From Nitrospirillum amazonense (GTDB lineage Bacteria > Pseudomonadota > Alphaproteobacteria > Azospirillales > Azospirillaceae), in the NCBI RefSeq assembly GCF_007828035.1, contig NZ_VITV01000003.1, positions 558,001 through 622,000 on the forward strand: a DNA stretch of 64,000 bases, read 5' to 3'. Under the pieces are notes generated by a model that saw nothing but the letters and a program-made list of their open reading frames with translations, was not told the DNA's origin and searched no databases. Both the position numbers and the translations under genes were made by a program. Positions 1 to 9,428 of this stretch are shown here, piece by piece. How positions within the stretch are numbered: the first letter of the stretch is position 1; every line of letters begins with the position of its first letter.

Positions 1-449
1 TGACCTCGGCCACGGTGATGAACTCCTTCTTCATCCCGCGCCTGGGCAGCCAGATCTACACCATGCCCGGCATGGAGACGAAGCTGAGCCTGCTGGCCGA
101 CGCCGCCGGCGACTTCGACGGCCTGTCCGCCAACTACAGCGGCGGCGGCTTCTCCGACATGCATTTCGTGGCGCACGCCATGACCGACGACGCCTTCGCC
201 CAGTGGGTGGAGAAGGCGCGCGCCGGCGAGGGCAAGCTGACGATGGCCAAGTACCGTGATCTCGCCAAGCCCAGCGAGAAGGACCCGGTCTCCTACTACG
301 CCGAGGTCGAGCCCACGCTCTACCACGACATTCTCAACAAGTGCTCGGACGGTTCCACCTGCATGGACGCGGCGGTCAGCCTGGCGATGGCCAAGGAAGT
401 GGCCGGCGGCGACCTCCAGCTGTGCAATCCCGCCAAGCCGAGGGGTTAA
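1..449 (+). CDS. cyoA: Cytochrome bo3 quinol oxidase subunit II (3' part)
   Basis: The C-terminal part of CyoA, the periplasmic subunit of the proton-pumping ubiquinol oxidase. The frame is open from the first bases (frame begins at position 3), so the gene is cut by the window edge. The reading TSATVMNSFFIPRLGSQIYT is the typical core of the cupredoxin-fold domain of CyoA; unlike subunit II of cytochrome c oxidases it does not need the CuA ligands. The tail, with two cysteines, is less conserved. It ends 3 bases before cyoB, in the usual cyoABCD order. The identification is secure from the motif and the operon. Confidence 0.95.
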   Translation, partial: TSATVMNSFFIPRLGSQIYTMPGMETKLSLLADAAGDFDGLSANYSGGGFSDMHFVAHAMTDDAFAQWVEKARAGEGKLTMAKYRDLAKPSEKDPVSYYAEVEPTLYHDILNKCSDGSTCMDAAVSLAMAKEVAGGDLQLCNPAKPRG

Positions 450-452
450 TCC

Positions 453-2432
453 ATGTTCGGTAAACTGACTCTCGAGGCCATTCCCTACCACGAGCCCATC
501 ATCATGGGCGCCGTGGCGATGATGGTCCTGGGTGGTGCGGCCCTGTTCGCGGGCATCACCTTCTTCCGCCTGTGGGGCCCCCTGTGGTCCAAGTGGTTGA
601 CCTCGGTCGACCACAAGAACATCGGCATCATGTACATTATCCTGGCGCTGGTCATGCTGCTGCGTGGCTTCGCCGACGCCGTGATGATGCGCACCCAGCA
701 GGCGATGGCCTCCACCGGCGCCGCCGGCCCGCTGCCGCCCGAGCACTTCGACCAGATCTTCACCGCCCACGGCGTCATCATGATCTTCTTCATGGCGATG
801 CCCTTCATGGTCGGCCTGATGAACATCGTCGTGCCGCTGCAGATCGGCGCGCGCGACGTGGCGTTCCCCTACCTGAACAACCTCAGCTTCTGGCTGACGG
901 CCGCGGGCGCGCTGCTGATCAACATCTCGCTGGCGGTGGGTGAATTCGCCCGCACCGGCTGGCTGGCCTATCCGCCCCTGTCGGAGCTGCAGTACAGCCC
1001 CGGCGTCGGTGTCGACTATTACCTGTGGGCCCTGCAGATTTCGGGCGTCGGCACCCTGCTGGCGGGCGTGAACATGATCACGACCATCCTGAAGATGCGG
1101 GCCCCGGGCATGACGCTGATGCGCATGCCGATTTTCACCTGGACCACGCTCTGCTCCAACATGCTGATCGTGGCGGCCTTCCCCATCCTGACGGCCACGC
1201 TGGCGATGCTGTCGCTGGACCGTTACCTGGGTATGCACTTCTTCACCAACGACGGTGGCGGCAACGCCATGATGTACGTGAACCTCATCTGGGCCTGGGG
1301 CCATCCTGAGGTGTACATCCTGGTCCTGCCGGCTTTCGGCATCTTCTCCGAAGTCATCTCCACCTTCTCGTCCAAGAAGCTGTTCGGCTACACCTCGATG
1401 GTCTACGCCACGGTCTGCATCACCGTGCTGTCGTTCATCGTGTGGCTGCACCACTTCTTCACCATGGGCGCCGGCGCCAACGTGAATGCCTTCTTCGGCA
1501 TTTCCACGATGATCATCTCCATCCCCACCGGCGCCAAGATCTTCAACTGGCTGTTCACCATGTATCGCGGCCGGGTGCAGTTCACCGTTCCGGTGCTGTG
1601 GACCCTGGGCTTCATGGTCACTTTCGTCATCGGCGGCATGACCGGCGTGCTGATGGCGGTGCCCGCCGCCGACTTCGTCCTGCACAACAGCCTGTTCCTG
1701 ATCGCCCACTTCCACAACGTCATCATCGGCGGCGTGCTGTTCGGCTACCTGGCCGGCTTCACCTACTGGTTCCCCAAGGCCTTCGGCTTCAAGCTGAACG
1801 AAACCTTGGGCAAGGTGTCGTTCTGGTGCTGGCTGGTCGGCTTCTACCTGGCCTTCATGCCCCTGTACGCCCTGGGCCTGATGGGCATGACCCGCCGCAT
1901 GAACCATGTCGACAACGTCGTCTGGCACAACTACCTGCTGGTCGCGGCCCTGGGTGCGGCGGTCATCGCCTGCGGCATCGGCGCCTTCGTCCTGCAGATC
2001 CTGGTCAGCGTGCTGAACCGCAAGGCCCTGCGCGACCTGACCGGCGACCCGTGGAACGGCCGCACGCTGGAGTGGGCGACCTCGTCCCCGCCGGCGTTCT
2101 ACAACTTCGCCGTCGACCCGGTCGTCACCAGCCGCGACGCCTTCTGGGAGCAGAAGCAGACTACCGGTGCCGGCCTCCAGCCCCTGCCGGCCTACGGCAA
2201 GATCCACATGCCCCACAACACGGGCACGGGCGTCATCCTCGGCGGCTTCATCGCCGTCCTGGGCTTCGCGCTGATCTGGCACATCTGGTGGCTGGCGGTC
2301 GCCGCGTTCGCCGCCGCCGTGGCGGTGGGCATCGGCCACACCTTCAACGAGAACCGGGACTACTACGTCCCCTCCGAGACGGTGGCCGAGACCGAGGGCA
2401 AGTACTTCAAGCAACTGACGTCGCAGGTCTAA
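453..2432 (+). CDS. cyoB: Cytochrome bo3 ubiquinol oxidase subunit I
   Basis: The catalytic, proton-pumping subunit that oxidises ubiquinol and reduces oxygen at the heme o3-CuB site in the inner membrane. It has 659 residues, the usual CyoB length. The metal ligands fall at the same numbers as in the Escherichia coli enzyme: His106 (heme b), His284 with Tyr288 in the HPEVY motif, the His333-His334 pair, and His419/His421 in AHFHN. About 14-15 hydrophobic helices are visible. The ATG follows a GAGGGG ribosome site inside the short cyoA-cyoB gap. Nothing is missing. Confidence 0.98.
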   Translation: MFGKLTLEAIPYHEPIIMGAVAMMVLGGAALFAGITFFRLWGPLWSKWLTSVDHKNIGIMYIILALVMLLRGFADAVMMRTQQAMASTGAAGPLPPEHFDQIFTAHGVIMIFFMAMPFMVGLMNIVVPLQIGARDVAFPYLNNLSFWLTAAGALLINISLAVGEFARTGWLAYPPLSELQYSPGVGVDYYLWALQISGVGTLLAGVNMITTILKMRAPGMTLMRMPIFTWTTLCSNMLIVAAFPILTATLAMLSLDRYLGMHFFTNDGGGNAMMYVNLIWAWGHPEVYILVLPAFGIFSEVISTFSSKKLFGYTSMVYATVCITVLSFIVWLHHFFTMGAGANVNAFFGISTMIISIPTGAKIFNWLFTMYRGRVQFTVPVLWTLGFMVTFVIGGMTGVLMAVPAADFVLHNSLFLIAHFHNVIIGGVLFGYLAGFTYWFPKAFGFKLNETLGKVSFWCWLVGFYLAFMPLYALGLMGMTRRMNHVDNVVWHNYLLVAALGAAVIACGIGAFVLQILVSVLNRKALRDLTGDPWNGRTLEWATSSPPAFYNFAVDPVVTSRDAFWEQKQTTGAGLQPLPAYGKIHMPHNTGTGVILGGFIAVLGFALIWHIWWLAVAAFAAAVAVGIGHTFNENRDYYVPSETVAETEGKYFKQLTSQV

Positions 2433-2436
2433 GACG

Positions 2437-3075
2437 ATGAGCAACGCACATTCCGTCGCGGCCGCCGACGCGGCCCTGCTTAATGCCGTGGAGGCTCATG
2501 ACGAGCACCACCACGACGATGGTTCCAAGACCACGCTGGGGTTTTGGATCTACCTGATGAGCGACTGCATCCTGTTCGCCGCCGTGTTCGCGGCGTTCGC
2601 GGTGCTGCGCGGACAGACGGCCGGCGGGCCGGACGCCAAGGAGCTGTTCAGCCTGCCCTACGTGGCCGGTGAAACCGCCTTCCTGCTGGTGTCCAGCTTC
2701 ACCTACGGCATGGCCATGATCGCCGCCGAGAAGCAGAAGCAGTCGGCCACCCTGCGGTGGCTGGGTGTCACCCTGCTGCTGGGCCTGGGCTTCATGTTCA
2801 TGGAACTGCATGAGTTCGCCGAGCTGATCGGCGAGGGTGCGGGCCCCGACCGGTCGGCCTTCCTGTCGTCGTTCTTCACCCTGGTCGGCACCCACGGCCT
2901 GCACGTCCTGTCCGGCATGGTCTGGATGGTGACGCTGATCGCCCATGTGCTGCGCCGCGGCCTGACCCACGCCAACATCGTCCGCCTGACCTGCCTCAGC
3001 CTGTTCTGGCACTTCCTGGACATCGTCTGGATCGGCGTGTTCACCATCGTCTACCTGTCGGGAGTGGCCGCGTGA
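2437..3075 (+). CDS. cyoC: Cytochrome bo3 ubiquinol oxidase subunit III
   Basis: An integral membrane subunit of the quinol oxidase, belonging to the subunit III family, with five helices expected. The 212-residue product has a His/Asp-rich cytoplasmic N-terminus ([10 protein letters not shown]), then the family segment [14 protein letters not shown] and the conserved [13 protein letters not shown] and [10 protein letters not shown] motifs. It starts 5 bases after cyoB and its stop overlaps the ATG of cyoD, so the two are translationally coupled. Confidence 0.97.
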   Translation: MSNAHSVAAADAALLNAVEAHDEHHHDDGSKTTLGFWIYLMSDCILFAAVFAAFAVLRGQTAGGPDAKELFSLPYVAGETAFLLVSSFTYGMAMIAAEKQKQSATLRWLGVTLLLGLGFMFMELHEFAELIGEGAGPDRSAFLSSFFTLVGTHGLHVLSGMVWMVTLIAHVLRRGLTHANIVRLTCLSLFWHFLDIVWIGVFTIVYLSGVAA

Positions 3076-3446
3076 TGGCTACCGCACACACCACTGCTCA
3101 CGGCCATGATCATGGCCACCATGGCGAGGGCGCTCACGGCAGCGTGAAGTCCTACATCGTCGGCTTCGTCCTGTCGGTCATCCTGACCGCCATCCCCTTC
3201 GGCCTGGTCATGTCCGGCGCCCTGCCGGCCGGGACCGCCATCCCGGTGTGCTTCGGCCTGGGCATCGTCCAGATCATCGTGCACCTGGTCTACTTCCTGC
3301 ACATGAACAGCTCGTCGGCCCGGTCCTGGAACATGGCCGCCTTCCTGTTCACACTGCTGATCGTCGCCATCCTGGTGGTTGGTTCCTGGTGGGTCATGCT
3401 GCACCTGAACGCCAACATGATGCCGGGCGCCATGCCCATGGAGTAA
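3075..3446 (+). CDS. cyoD: Cytochrome bo3 ubiquinol oxidase subunit IV
   Basis: A small three-helix subunit that helps assemble the CuB site of the bo3 oxidase. The N-terminus is rich in His (HTTAHGHDHGHH), and the family motif SYIVGFVLSVILTAIPF follows. VHLVYFLHM and three hydrophobic helices are present. The ATG at 3075 overlaps the cyoC stop (TGATG). A GTG one codon upstream is also in frame but less likely. This is the last gene of the cyo operon. Confidence 0.95.
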   Translation: MATAHTTAHGHDHGHHGEGAHGSVKSYIVGFVLSVILTAIPFGLVMSGALPAGTAIPVCFGLGIVQIIVHLVYFLHMNSSSARSWNMAAFLFTLLIVAILVVGSWWVMLHLNANMMPGAMPME

Positions 3447-3679
3447 GGCGTCTTCCCGGGGGCAGGGCTGGATCAGCATCCTCCCCTCCCCCCGGGCGCT
3501 TTCCCACCAAACCCGCGCTGTTGACCACCGTGCCGTTGGGCACCGTCAGGGCGACCACGAGACCACCCGGCCCCCTGCGGCGGGATGGCCCCGTGGTCGC
3601 CTTCGTCATTGCCGGCCCCCCGTTGAACCGTTAGTCCTACCGGAAAAGACATCCGTCACCGGGAGGGACTAGGGACAGG
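3447..3679. other. cyoD-regB intergenic spacer with long inverted repeat
   Basis: This 233-base gap holds an inverted repeat whose 10-base arms GGCGACCACG (3550-3559) and CGTGGTCGCC (3592-3601) match perfectly. It could act as a terminator for cyo, although only a weak T-rich stretch (TTCGTCATT) follows. A strong ribosome site (GGGAGGG) lies before regB. I see no other gene here. Confidence 0.5.
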
Positions 3680-5008
3680 ATGGAAGAGATTTCGATCCAG
3701 GACACCACCAACAAGAAGAACCTGCTTCTTCTTGTGACCCTGCGATGGCTGGCGGTCGGCGGCCAGGTGGCGACCATCGCCATGGCCCAGGCCTGGTTCG
3801 ATATCGAACTGCCCCTCATTCCCATGGCCGGGGTGGTTCTGTTCCTGGTGCTGCTGAATCTGGTCAGCCTGTACCGCAGCCGCACCAGCCCGCACATCGC
3901 CAATGGCGAACTGTTCCTGGGCCTGCTGCTGGACGTGGCCGCCCTGACGGTGCAGCTGTACCTCAGTGGCGGCGCCACCAACCCCTTCGTCTCGTTGTTC
4001 CTGCTGCAGGTCATCTTAGGCGCCGTGCTGTTGCAGCCGGCCCTAACCTGGACCCTGGTGGGCCTCACCAGCGCCTGCTTCGTCGGCCTGACGGCCTATC
4101 ACCGGGACATCGCCCTGTTCTCCCAGGGGCTGGCCTCGGCCGGAGGGGCCTGGCCCCGGGTGTTCGACCTGTACCTGGCCGGCACCTTCATCTGCTTCCT
4201 GCTGGCTTCCGTGCTGGCGGTCAGCTTCGTCACCCGCATCAACGGCAACCTGCGCCAGCGCGATGCCCGCCTGTCCGATCTGCGGCAGAAGTCGGTGGAG
4301 GAGGACCACATCGTGCGCATGGGGCTGCTGGCCTCGGGTGCCGCGCATGAGCTGGGAACGCCCCTGGCCACCCTGTCCGTCATCCTGAACGACTGGCAGC
4401 ACATGCCGGCCAACGAGCGCGACGCCGAACTGCTGGACGACGTGGCGGAGATGCAGGCGGCATTGGCCCGCTGCAAGGAGATCGTGTCGCGCATCCTGCT
4501 GACGGCGGGCGAGGCGCGGGGCGAAGGGGCGGAGCGCACGACCCTGGTGCGGTTCCTGGACGCCGTGGTGGCGGACTGGCGCCGGGCTCACGCCGACCGC
4601 GCCATCGACTACACCAACCACATCACCGACGATGTGGCCATCGTGTCCGACACCGCCATCAAGCAGAGCCTGTTCAACGTCTTCGACAACGCGTTGGAGG
4701 CCAGCCCCGCCTGGGTCGGTATCGACGTCGCCTGCCATGACGGCCTGCTGACCGTCACGGTGCAGGACCGCGGGCCGGGCTTCGCGCCCGACATCCTGGC
4801 CCGTTTCGGCAAGCCTTACCAGTCCACCAAGAACAAACCAGGCCGTGGCCTTGGCCTCTTCCTTACGGTCAATGTGGCGCGCAAACTGGGTGGCCGGGTA
4901 ACCGCCGACAACAACCCAGCCGGTGGCGCCACCGTGGAACTGCGCCTGCCCATCGAATCGCTAATAATCGCGGATGGGGTGATCGAGGATGCCGATGATG
5001 GACGATAA
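3680..5008 (+). CDS. regB: Redox-sensing histidine kinase RegB/PrrB
   Basis: A membrane sensor kinase that reads the redox state of the quinone pool and cytochrome oxidase activity and phosphorylates RegA. The N-terminal half has about six membrane helices. The GGATNPF segment (residues 97-103) is the family's quinone-binding GGxxNPF loop. The H-box AAHELGTPLATLS carries the phospho-accepting His223. Cys265 in ARCKEIVSRIL sits at the number and context of the redox-active cysteine of Rhodobacter RegB. N, G1 and G2 ATP-binding boxes follow (NVFDNALEAS, DRGPGF, GRGLGLFL). The gene overlaps regA by 20 bases. Its place next to cyo agrees with the known control of terminal oxidases by RegBA. Confidence 0.95.
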   Translation: MEEISIQDTTNKKNLLLLVTLRWLAVGGQVATIAMAQAWFDIELPLIPMAGVVLFLVLLNLVSLYRSRTSPHIANGELFLGLLLDVAALTVQLYLSGGATNPFVSLFLLQVILGAVLLQPALTWTLVGLTSACFVGLTAYHRDIALFSQGLASAGGAWPRVFDLYLAGTFICFLLASVLAVSFVTRINGNLRQRDARLSDLRQKSVEEDHIVRMGLLASGAAHELGTPLATLSVILNDWQHMPANERDAELLDDVAEMQAALARCKEIVSRILLTAGEARGEGAERTTLVRFLDAVVADWRRAHADRAIDYTNHITDDVAIVSDTAIKQSLFNVFDNALEASPAWVGIDVACHDGLLTVTVQDRGPGFAPDILARFGKPYQSTKNKPGRGLGLFLTVNVARKLGGRVTADNNPAGGATVELRLPIESLIIADGVIEDADDGR

Positions 5009-5552
5009 TCCCATTGCCGACGAGGACGCCCCCGTCCTGCTGATCGTGGAAGACGACCCGTCCTTCGGCCGGGCGCTGAAACGGTCGTTCGAGCGGCGGG
5101 GATATCATGTGGTGAGCTGCGACCGGGCGGAAGCCGTGCCCGACCTGCTGACCAAAGAGGCGCCCGACTTCGCCGTGGTGGACCTGAAGCTGGCCGGGGC
5201 CTCCGGCCTGGAATGCGTGAAGATGCTGCACGCCCATGATCCGGAGATGAAGATCGTGGTGCTGACCGGCTTCGCCAGCATCGCCACGGCGGTGGAAGCC
5301 ATCAAGCTGGGGGCCTGCCACTACCTGGCCAAGCCGTCCAACACCGACGACATCGAGGCCGCCTTCGGCCGCACCGAGGGCGACAGCGGCGTCGGCCTGA
5401 CCACCCGCGCCACCTCCATCAAGACGCTGGAGTGGGAACGCATCCACGAGACCCTGGCCGATACCGGCTTTAACGTCTCGGAAGCCGCCCGCCGCCTGGG
5501 CATGCACCGCCGGACCCTGGCCCGCAAATTGGCCAAGCAGCGCGTCAGTTAA
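4989..5552 (+). CDS. regA: Response regulator RegA/PrrA/ActR
   Basis: The cognate regulator of RegB: a receiver domain (acidic pocket EDD at residues 21-23, phospho-acceptor Asp65 in AVVDLKLAG, Thr and Lys of LTG and LAKPS) followed by a Fis-type helix-turn-helix at the C-terminus (VSEAARRLGMHRRTLARKL). The family is unusual among NtrC-like regulators because it has no AAA domain; the 187-residue length fits. Translation may begin at 4989 or at one of two ATG codons just downstream (4995, 4998). It controls respiration, nitrogen and carbon genes in relatives. Confidence 0.95.
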   Translation: MPMMDDNPIADEDAPVLLIVEDDPSFGRALKRSFERRGYHVVSCDRAEAVPDLLTKEAPDFAVVDLKLAGASGLECVKMLHAHDPEMKIVVLTGFASIATAVEAIKLGACHYLAKPSNTDDIEAAFGRTEGDSGVGLTTRATSIKTLEWERIHETLADTGFNVSEAARRLGMHRRTLARKLAKQRVS

Positions 5553-5615
5553 TTCCGGTTGACGGCACAACCTTGGCTGGCTGGAAATGGGCCCCACCAG
5601 AAAACGGGAGGGGTC

Positions 5616-6380
5616 ATGGATCTGTTCAGCCTGGAAGGAAAGCGGGCGCTCATCACCGGATCGACACGGGGCCTTGGGCACGCCATCGCCCTGGAAATGG
5701 CCCGCGCCGGCGCGACAGTCATCATCTCCAGCGAAGTGCCGGACGACTGCGCCCAGGTGTCGGCGGCGTTCGCGGCCCAGGGGTTGAGCGCCCTGGCCAT
5801 TCCCTGCGACGTCAGTGATGACAACGCCCTGGACGACCTGGCGGCCGCCGCGGAAAGTCGGCTGGGCGGTATGGACATCCTGGTCTGCAACGCCGGCCTG
5901 AACCTGCACAACGGCCCCAGCGCCACCACACCGGATGAGGCCTATGACCGTGTCATGGCCATCAATCTGCGCAGCGCCTTCCGCCTATGCAACCGTATCG
6001 CTCCGTCCATGGCGGCACGGGGGGACGGTGCCATCATCCTGATGTCCAGCCTGTCCGGCTTGCGCGGCAACCGCGGGCTGGGCGTCTATTCCATGACCAA
6101 GGCGGCCCTGGCGCAGATGGCGCGCAACATGGCGGTGGAGTACGGCCCCGGCAATGTGCGGGTCAACGCCATCTCCCCCGGCCTGATCGACACCGACCTA
6201 TCGGCGGTGTTCAAGGCCGACCCGGCCCGTTTCGAGAAGCGTATGGCCCAGACGCCCCTGCGGCGCATGGGCACGCCGCGCGAGATCGCGGGCACCGCCG
6301 TCTACCTGGCCTCCGCCGCCGGCGCCTTCGTCACCGGTCATAACCTTGTGGTGGACGGCGGGACGCTGATCACGGATTGA
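5616..6380 (+). CDS. SDR family oxidoreductase
   Basis: A 254-residue classical short-chain dehydrogenase. It has the TGSTRGLG coenzyme-binding loop, CNAGL, the active-site Ser of MSSLSG, and YSMTK with the catalytic Tyr and Lys. The C-terminal RINAISPGLI-type and VDGGTLIT segments resemble gluconate or 3-oxoacyl-ACP reductase-like SDRs. The ATG at 5616 was chosen because GGGAGG lies just before it; the frame is open further upstream without a good ribosome site. The substrate cannot be deduced. It converges with the large regulator gene 15 bases away. Confidence 0.88.
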   Translation: MDLFSLEGKRALITGSTRGLGHAIALEMARAGATVIISSEVPDDCAQVSAAFAAQGLSALAIPCDVSDDNALDDLAAAAESRLGGMDILVCNAGLNLHNGPSATTPDEAYDRVMAINLRSAFRLCNRIAPSMAARGDGAIILMSSLSGLRGNRGLGVYSMTKAALAQMARNMAVEYGPGNVRVNAISPGLIDTDLSAVFKADPARFEKRMAQTPLRRMGTPREIAGTAVYLASAAGAFVTGHNLVVDGGTLITD

Positions 6381-6395
6381 TCGGCGTCGGGATCA

Positions 6396-9326
6396 TCAAG
6401 CCGCCAGCAGGCCGCCAGCGGGTCCCGCCGGGCCGTCCAGCACGTGGTCCGGCGCTGGAACACCCTGGAAGTGACCCAGCAGCACCCGGGCGACGTCCAC
6501 CTCCGCCGTTGGTCGTCCACCATTGACGCGGCCGACCGCCCGGACCAGCAGATCCGGCGCGTCGGTGACGCGCCCCTGGCGGGCCTGCGACCGGGCCAGG
6601 CTGATCGCCGCCCGCAGATGCCAGGACAATGCCCCTTGACGTTCGGCCACCGCCAACGCCTGGCGATACAGCATCTCGGCCGCCGCCTTGTCGCCCCGCT
6701 GAAACAGCAGTTCGCCATTCAGGCGCATCAGTTCCGGTTGAGCCCAGCCTTCTTCATTGGCCTCGGCGCGGGCCAATGCCGCCCCGACCATCGCCAAGCC
6801 GCCCTCCAAATCGCCCGCGCGCGCCAGGGCCAACGCTGTCTCGCGCACCAGGATGCCATAGCGCGCATGGGACAGGTCGCCGATATTCGCCATCTGGCGA
6901 CGCAGTTCTTCCAACCCCTCCGCCGTCCCGCCGGCTCTCTGGCGCAGGATCAGGCCGAAGCCGCGTGCCCACGGCTGCCAAGTCAGCGAACCGTGCCGCT
7001 CCGCCAGCAGCGTCAGCAGATCATTGTGTCGCTGCGCCGCGGCCCAATCCCCCGTCATCATGGCCAGAGGACAGGCCGACTGCCCCAGCACGACGCAGGT
7101 GGTGTAGGCGTGATCCAGCGCCATTGCCTGCTCCAGGCAACGGCGCAACTGTTCCATTCCCTGGTCGATATTCCCCTGCAGCCAAAGCATGCCCGCCAGC
7201 GCGCCGCGCGCCACGATCTGCTGGTCCATTTGAAACCGGATGCGGCGCCCCGTGGCCGGCCCGCTCTCCGCCAGGCTTAACGCCATCTCCGTGTGATGGC
7301 GGGCCTCTGCCGGGTCGCCCAATATGTACAGCGCCCCGCCAACCATACGCTCAGCCAGCGCAAGAGCCGACGGATCGCCCCCCTCGGCCACATCCTTCCG
7401 CATGCCCCGGACCAGTTCCAGCGCCTGGCGCACCCGGCCCTGCTGAAGATGGCAGAAATAGAGGCCCTGTTGCGCCTGCAGCCGGCCGTCCCCATCACCC
7501 AGACGGCCGGCGGTGGCCAGGACTCCCTCCCACAACGCGGCCACCTGATCGGGCGGTGCGATGCTCATCACGGTGACGGCCATGACCCATAACATTTGCA
7601 AGTCCAGGCTCTGCCGATCATCGGCGTGGGGCAGGGGGCTGCCCAGCGCCAGCGCCGCCCAGCGGTGGCATTCCATACCAAGGGACAGACACTGCCAAAG
7701 GGGGGCCACGGCCAGCACCAGTGCCCGCCCCACGCGTACTCCCTCATCACCGGCATGGTTAAAACACCAGTCCAGCGCCTGGCGGACGTTATCGATCTCC
7801 ACCGCGTAGCGGTGCGCCATCTCGCCCGCCGGGCGGGTGGCCCACTCCGGCAGGATGGACTGGAACAGGCGCAGATAGTGGGCGGCGTGGGCCACCCGGG
7901 TTTCCGCACCGCCACCACTGGCCTCCAGCCACTCCCCCGCGTAAGTCCGTACCGTGTCCAACAGGCGGTAGCGCGCCTCCGTCCCCCGCCGGTCGGCCAC
8001 CACCAGGGATTTGGCCACCAGTTCGTCGACGATATGCCCGCTGGTGCCCTCGCCATCCAGGTCGGCCGGAGATACGACCGCCATCGCGGCGGCGGCATCA
8101 AAGCCGCCGACGAACACCGACAGCCGGTTCAGCACCGCCCGCTGCGCGCCGGACAACAGGGCGTAGCTCCAATCAAAAGCCGCCCGCAGCGTCTGGTGAC
8201 GCGGCGGCGCGGTACGCCGCCCGCGCACCAGCAAGCCCAGGCGGTCGTCCAGCCGGCATGCCACACCGGTGATGCCGTAAGCGGCCACCTGGCCGGCCGC
8301 GAGTTCCAAACCCAGGGGAATGCCGTCCAGACGCTGGCAGATCTCCGCCGCCGCGGGTGCCTCCGCGTCCGTCAGCGCGCCGCCGCCAGCCCCCGCCGCC
8401 GCCCGCGCCATGAACAACTGCACCGCGGAATGCGCCAAGGCTTGGCTGGCGCTCAGACCTTCCGACCGCATAGGCACCACCAACGGCGCCAGGCGGTGGA
8501 CGTGCTCCCGCTCCAGCCCCAGCGGCTCCCGGCTGGTCGCCAGGATGTCGAGACCGGGCGCGCCGGCCAACAAGGCGTCGGCCAGCGCCGCCGCCGCCGC
8601 GATCACCGGCTCGCAACTGTCCAGCACCAGCAGCATGCGCCGGGGTTTCAGGAAGGCCAGTAGGGCCGGCATGGGATTGGCGGCATGGATATGGGGCGCC
8701 AGGCGGGCGGCCACCGCGGTCTCTACCAGCCCGCCCTCCCCCACGGCGGAAAGGTCGATCAACGCCACGCCGTCCGGATAGCGCCCAGCCACGGCGGCCG
8801 CCACGGCGAGGGCCACCGTCGTCTTGCCCATGCCGCCAGCCCCGACGATGGTAATCAGGCGCTGCCGACCCAGGCTTGCCGCCAGCGTCGCGATGGTTTC
8901 ATCCCGGCCCAGTGGCGGGGCCATCTGCCGCGACAGGGCGAAGGCGGCCATGGCGGGGGATGTCGGGGGGGCGGGCCCCGCCCCCTCTTTCAGGACCTGG
9001 GCGACAAAGCGGTAGCCTTGGCCTGGCACCGTGCCGACATAGGGGCCGTCGTCGCCATCCTGCCCCAGCGCCCGACGCAACTTGCCCATCTGGACGCGCA
9101 AGTTGTTTTCCCCGACGTGTAGCCCGGGCCAGACGCGGCTTTCCAACTCCGCCCGGTCCAGCACCTCACCCGCCCGTTCCACCAGCGCCAGCAGCAGGTC
9201 CAGGGCCCGGCCGCGCAGGTCGATGGGCTGACCCGCCGTCAGCAGCCGGCGGGCCGGATAAAGGCTGTACGGGCCAAACCGATAGACGGCTTCGGCCGAT
9301 GGCTTTGTTGTTGCTTGTTCAGGCAT
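6396..9326 (-). CDS. Winged-helix/ATPase/TPR transcriptional regulator
   Basis: A 976-residue three-part regulator. Residues about 15-110 form an OmpR/PhoB-type winged helix (RFGPYSLYPARRLL, then RGRALDLLLALVERAG, then NLRVQMGKLRRALG and GQGYRF). An NB-ARC/STAND-like ATPase follows with Walker A GAGGMGKTT and Walker B MLLVLDSCE. The C-terminal half is alpha-helical with repeated Ala-rich, TPR-like units. Such proteins (AfsR/CadC-like hybrids) usually integrate an unknown ligand and activate nearby genes. It lies downstream of and in the same direction as a LysR gene. No receiver domain or membrane helix is seen; the target is unknown. Confidence 0.85.
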   Translation of the reverse strand: MPEQATTKPSAEAVYRFGPYSLYPARRLLTAGQPIDLRGRALDLLLALVERAGEVLDRAELESRVWPGLHVGENNLRVQMGKLRRALGQDGDDGPYVGTVPGQGYRFVAQVLKEGAGPAPPTSPAMAAFALSRQMAPPLGRDETIATLAASLGRQRLITIVGAGGMGKTTVALAVAAAVAGRYPDGVALIDLSAVGEGGLVETAVAARLAPHIHAANPMPALLAFLKPRRMLLVLDSCEPVIAAAAALADALLAGAPGLDILATSREPLGLEREHVHRLAPLVVPMRSEGLSASQALAHSAVQLFMARAAAGAGGGALTDAEAPAAAEICQRLDGIPLGLELAAGQVAAYGITGVACRLDDRLGLLVRGRRTAPPRHQTLRAAFDWSYALLSGAQRAVLNRLSVFVGGFDAAAAMAVVSPADLDGEGTSGHIVDELVAKSLVVADRRGTEARYRLLDTVRTYAGEWLEASGGGAETRVAHAAHYLRLFQSILPEWATRPAGEMAHRYAVEIDNVRQALDWCFNHAGDEGVRVGRALVLAVAPLWQCLSLGMECHRWAALALGSPLPHADDRQSLDLQMLWVMAVTVMSIAPPDQVAALWEGVLATAGRLGDGDGRLQAQQGLYFCHLQQGRVRQALELVRGMRKDVAEGGDPSALALAERMVGGALYILGDPAEARHHTEMALSLAESGPATGRRIRFQMDQQIVARGALAGMLWLQGNIDQGMEQLRRCLEQAMALDHAYTTCVVLGQSACPLAMMTGDWAAAQRHNDLLTLLAERHGSLTWQPWARGFGLILRQRAGGTAEGLEELRRQMANIGDLSHARYGILVRETALALARAGDLEGGLAMVGAALARAEANEEGWAQPELMRLNGELLFQRGDKAAAEMLYRQALAVAERQGALSWHLRAAISLARSQARQGRVTDAPDLLVRAVGRVNGGRPTAEVDVARVLLGHFQGVPAPDHVLDGPAGPAGGLLAA

Positions 9327-9428
9327 GGGTCAGGCCCCGGGGTAGACCGCTTTCTGCATCCGAACAAAAGTGGTTAATAAAGGCAACCATTCCGCCGCCA
9401 ACCTATACGCCTGCCTTATGGGGCGGCG

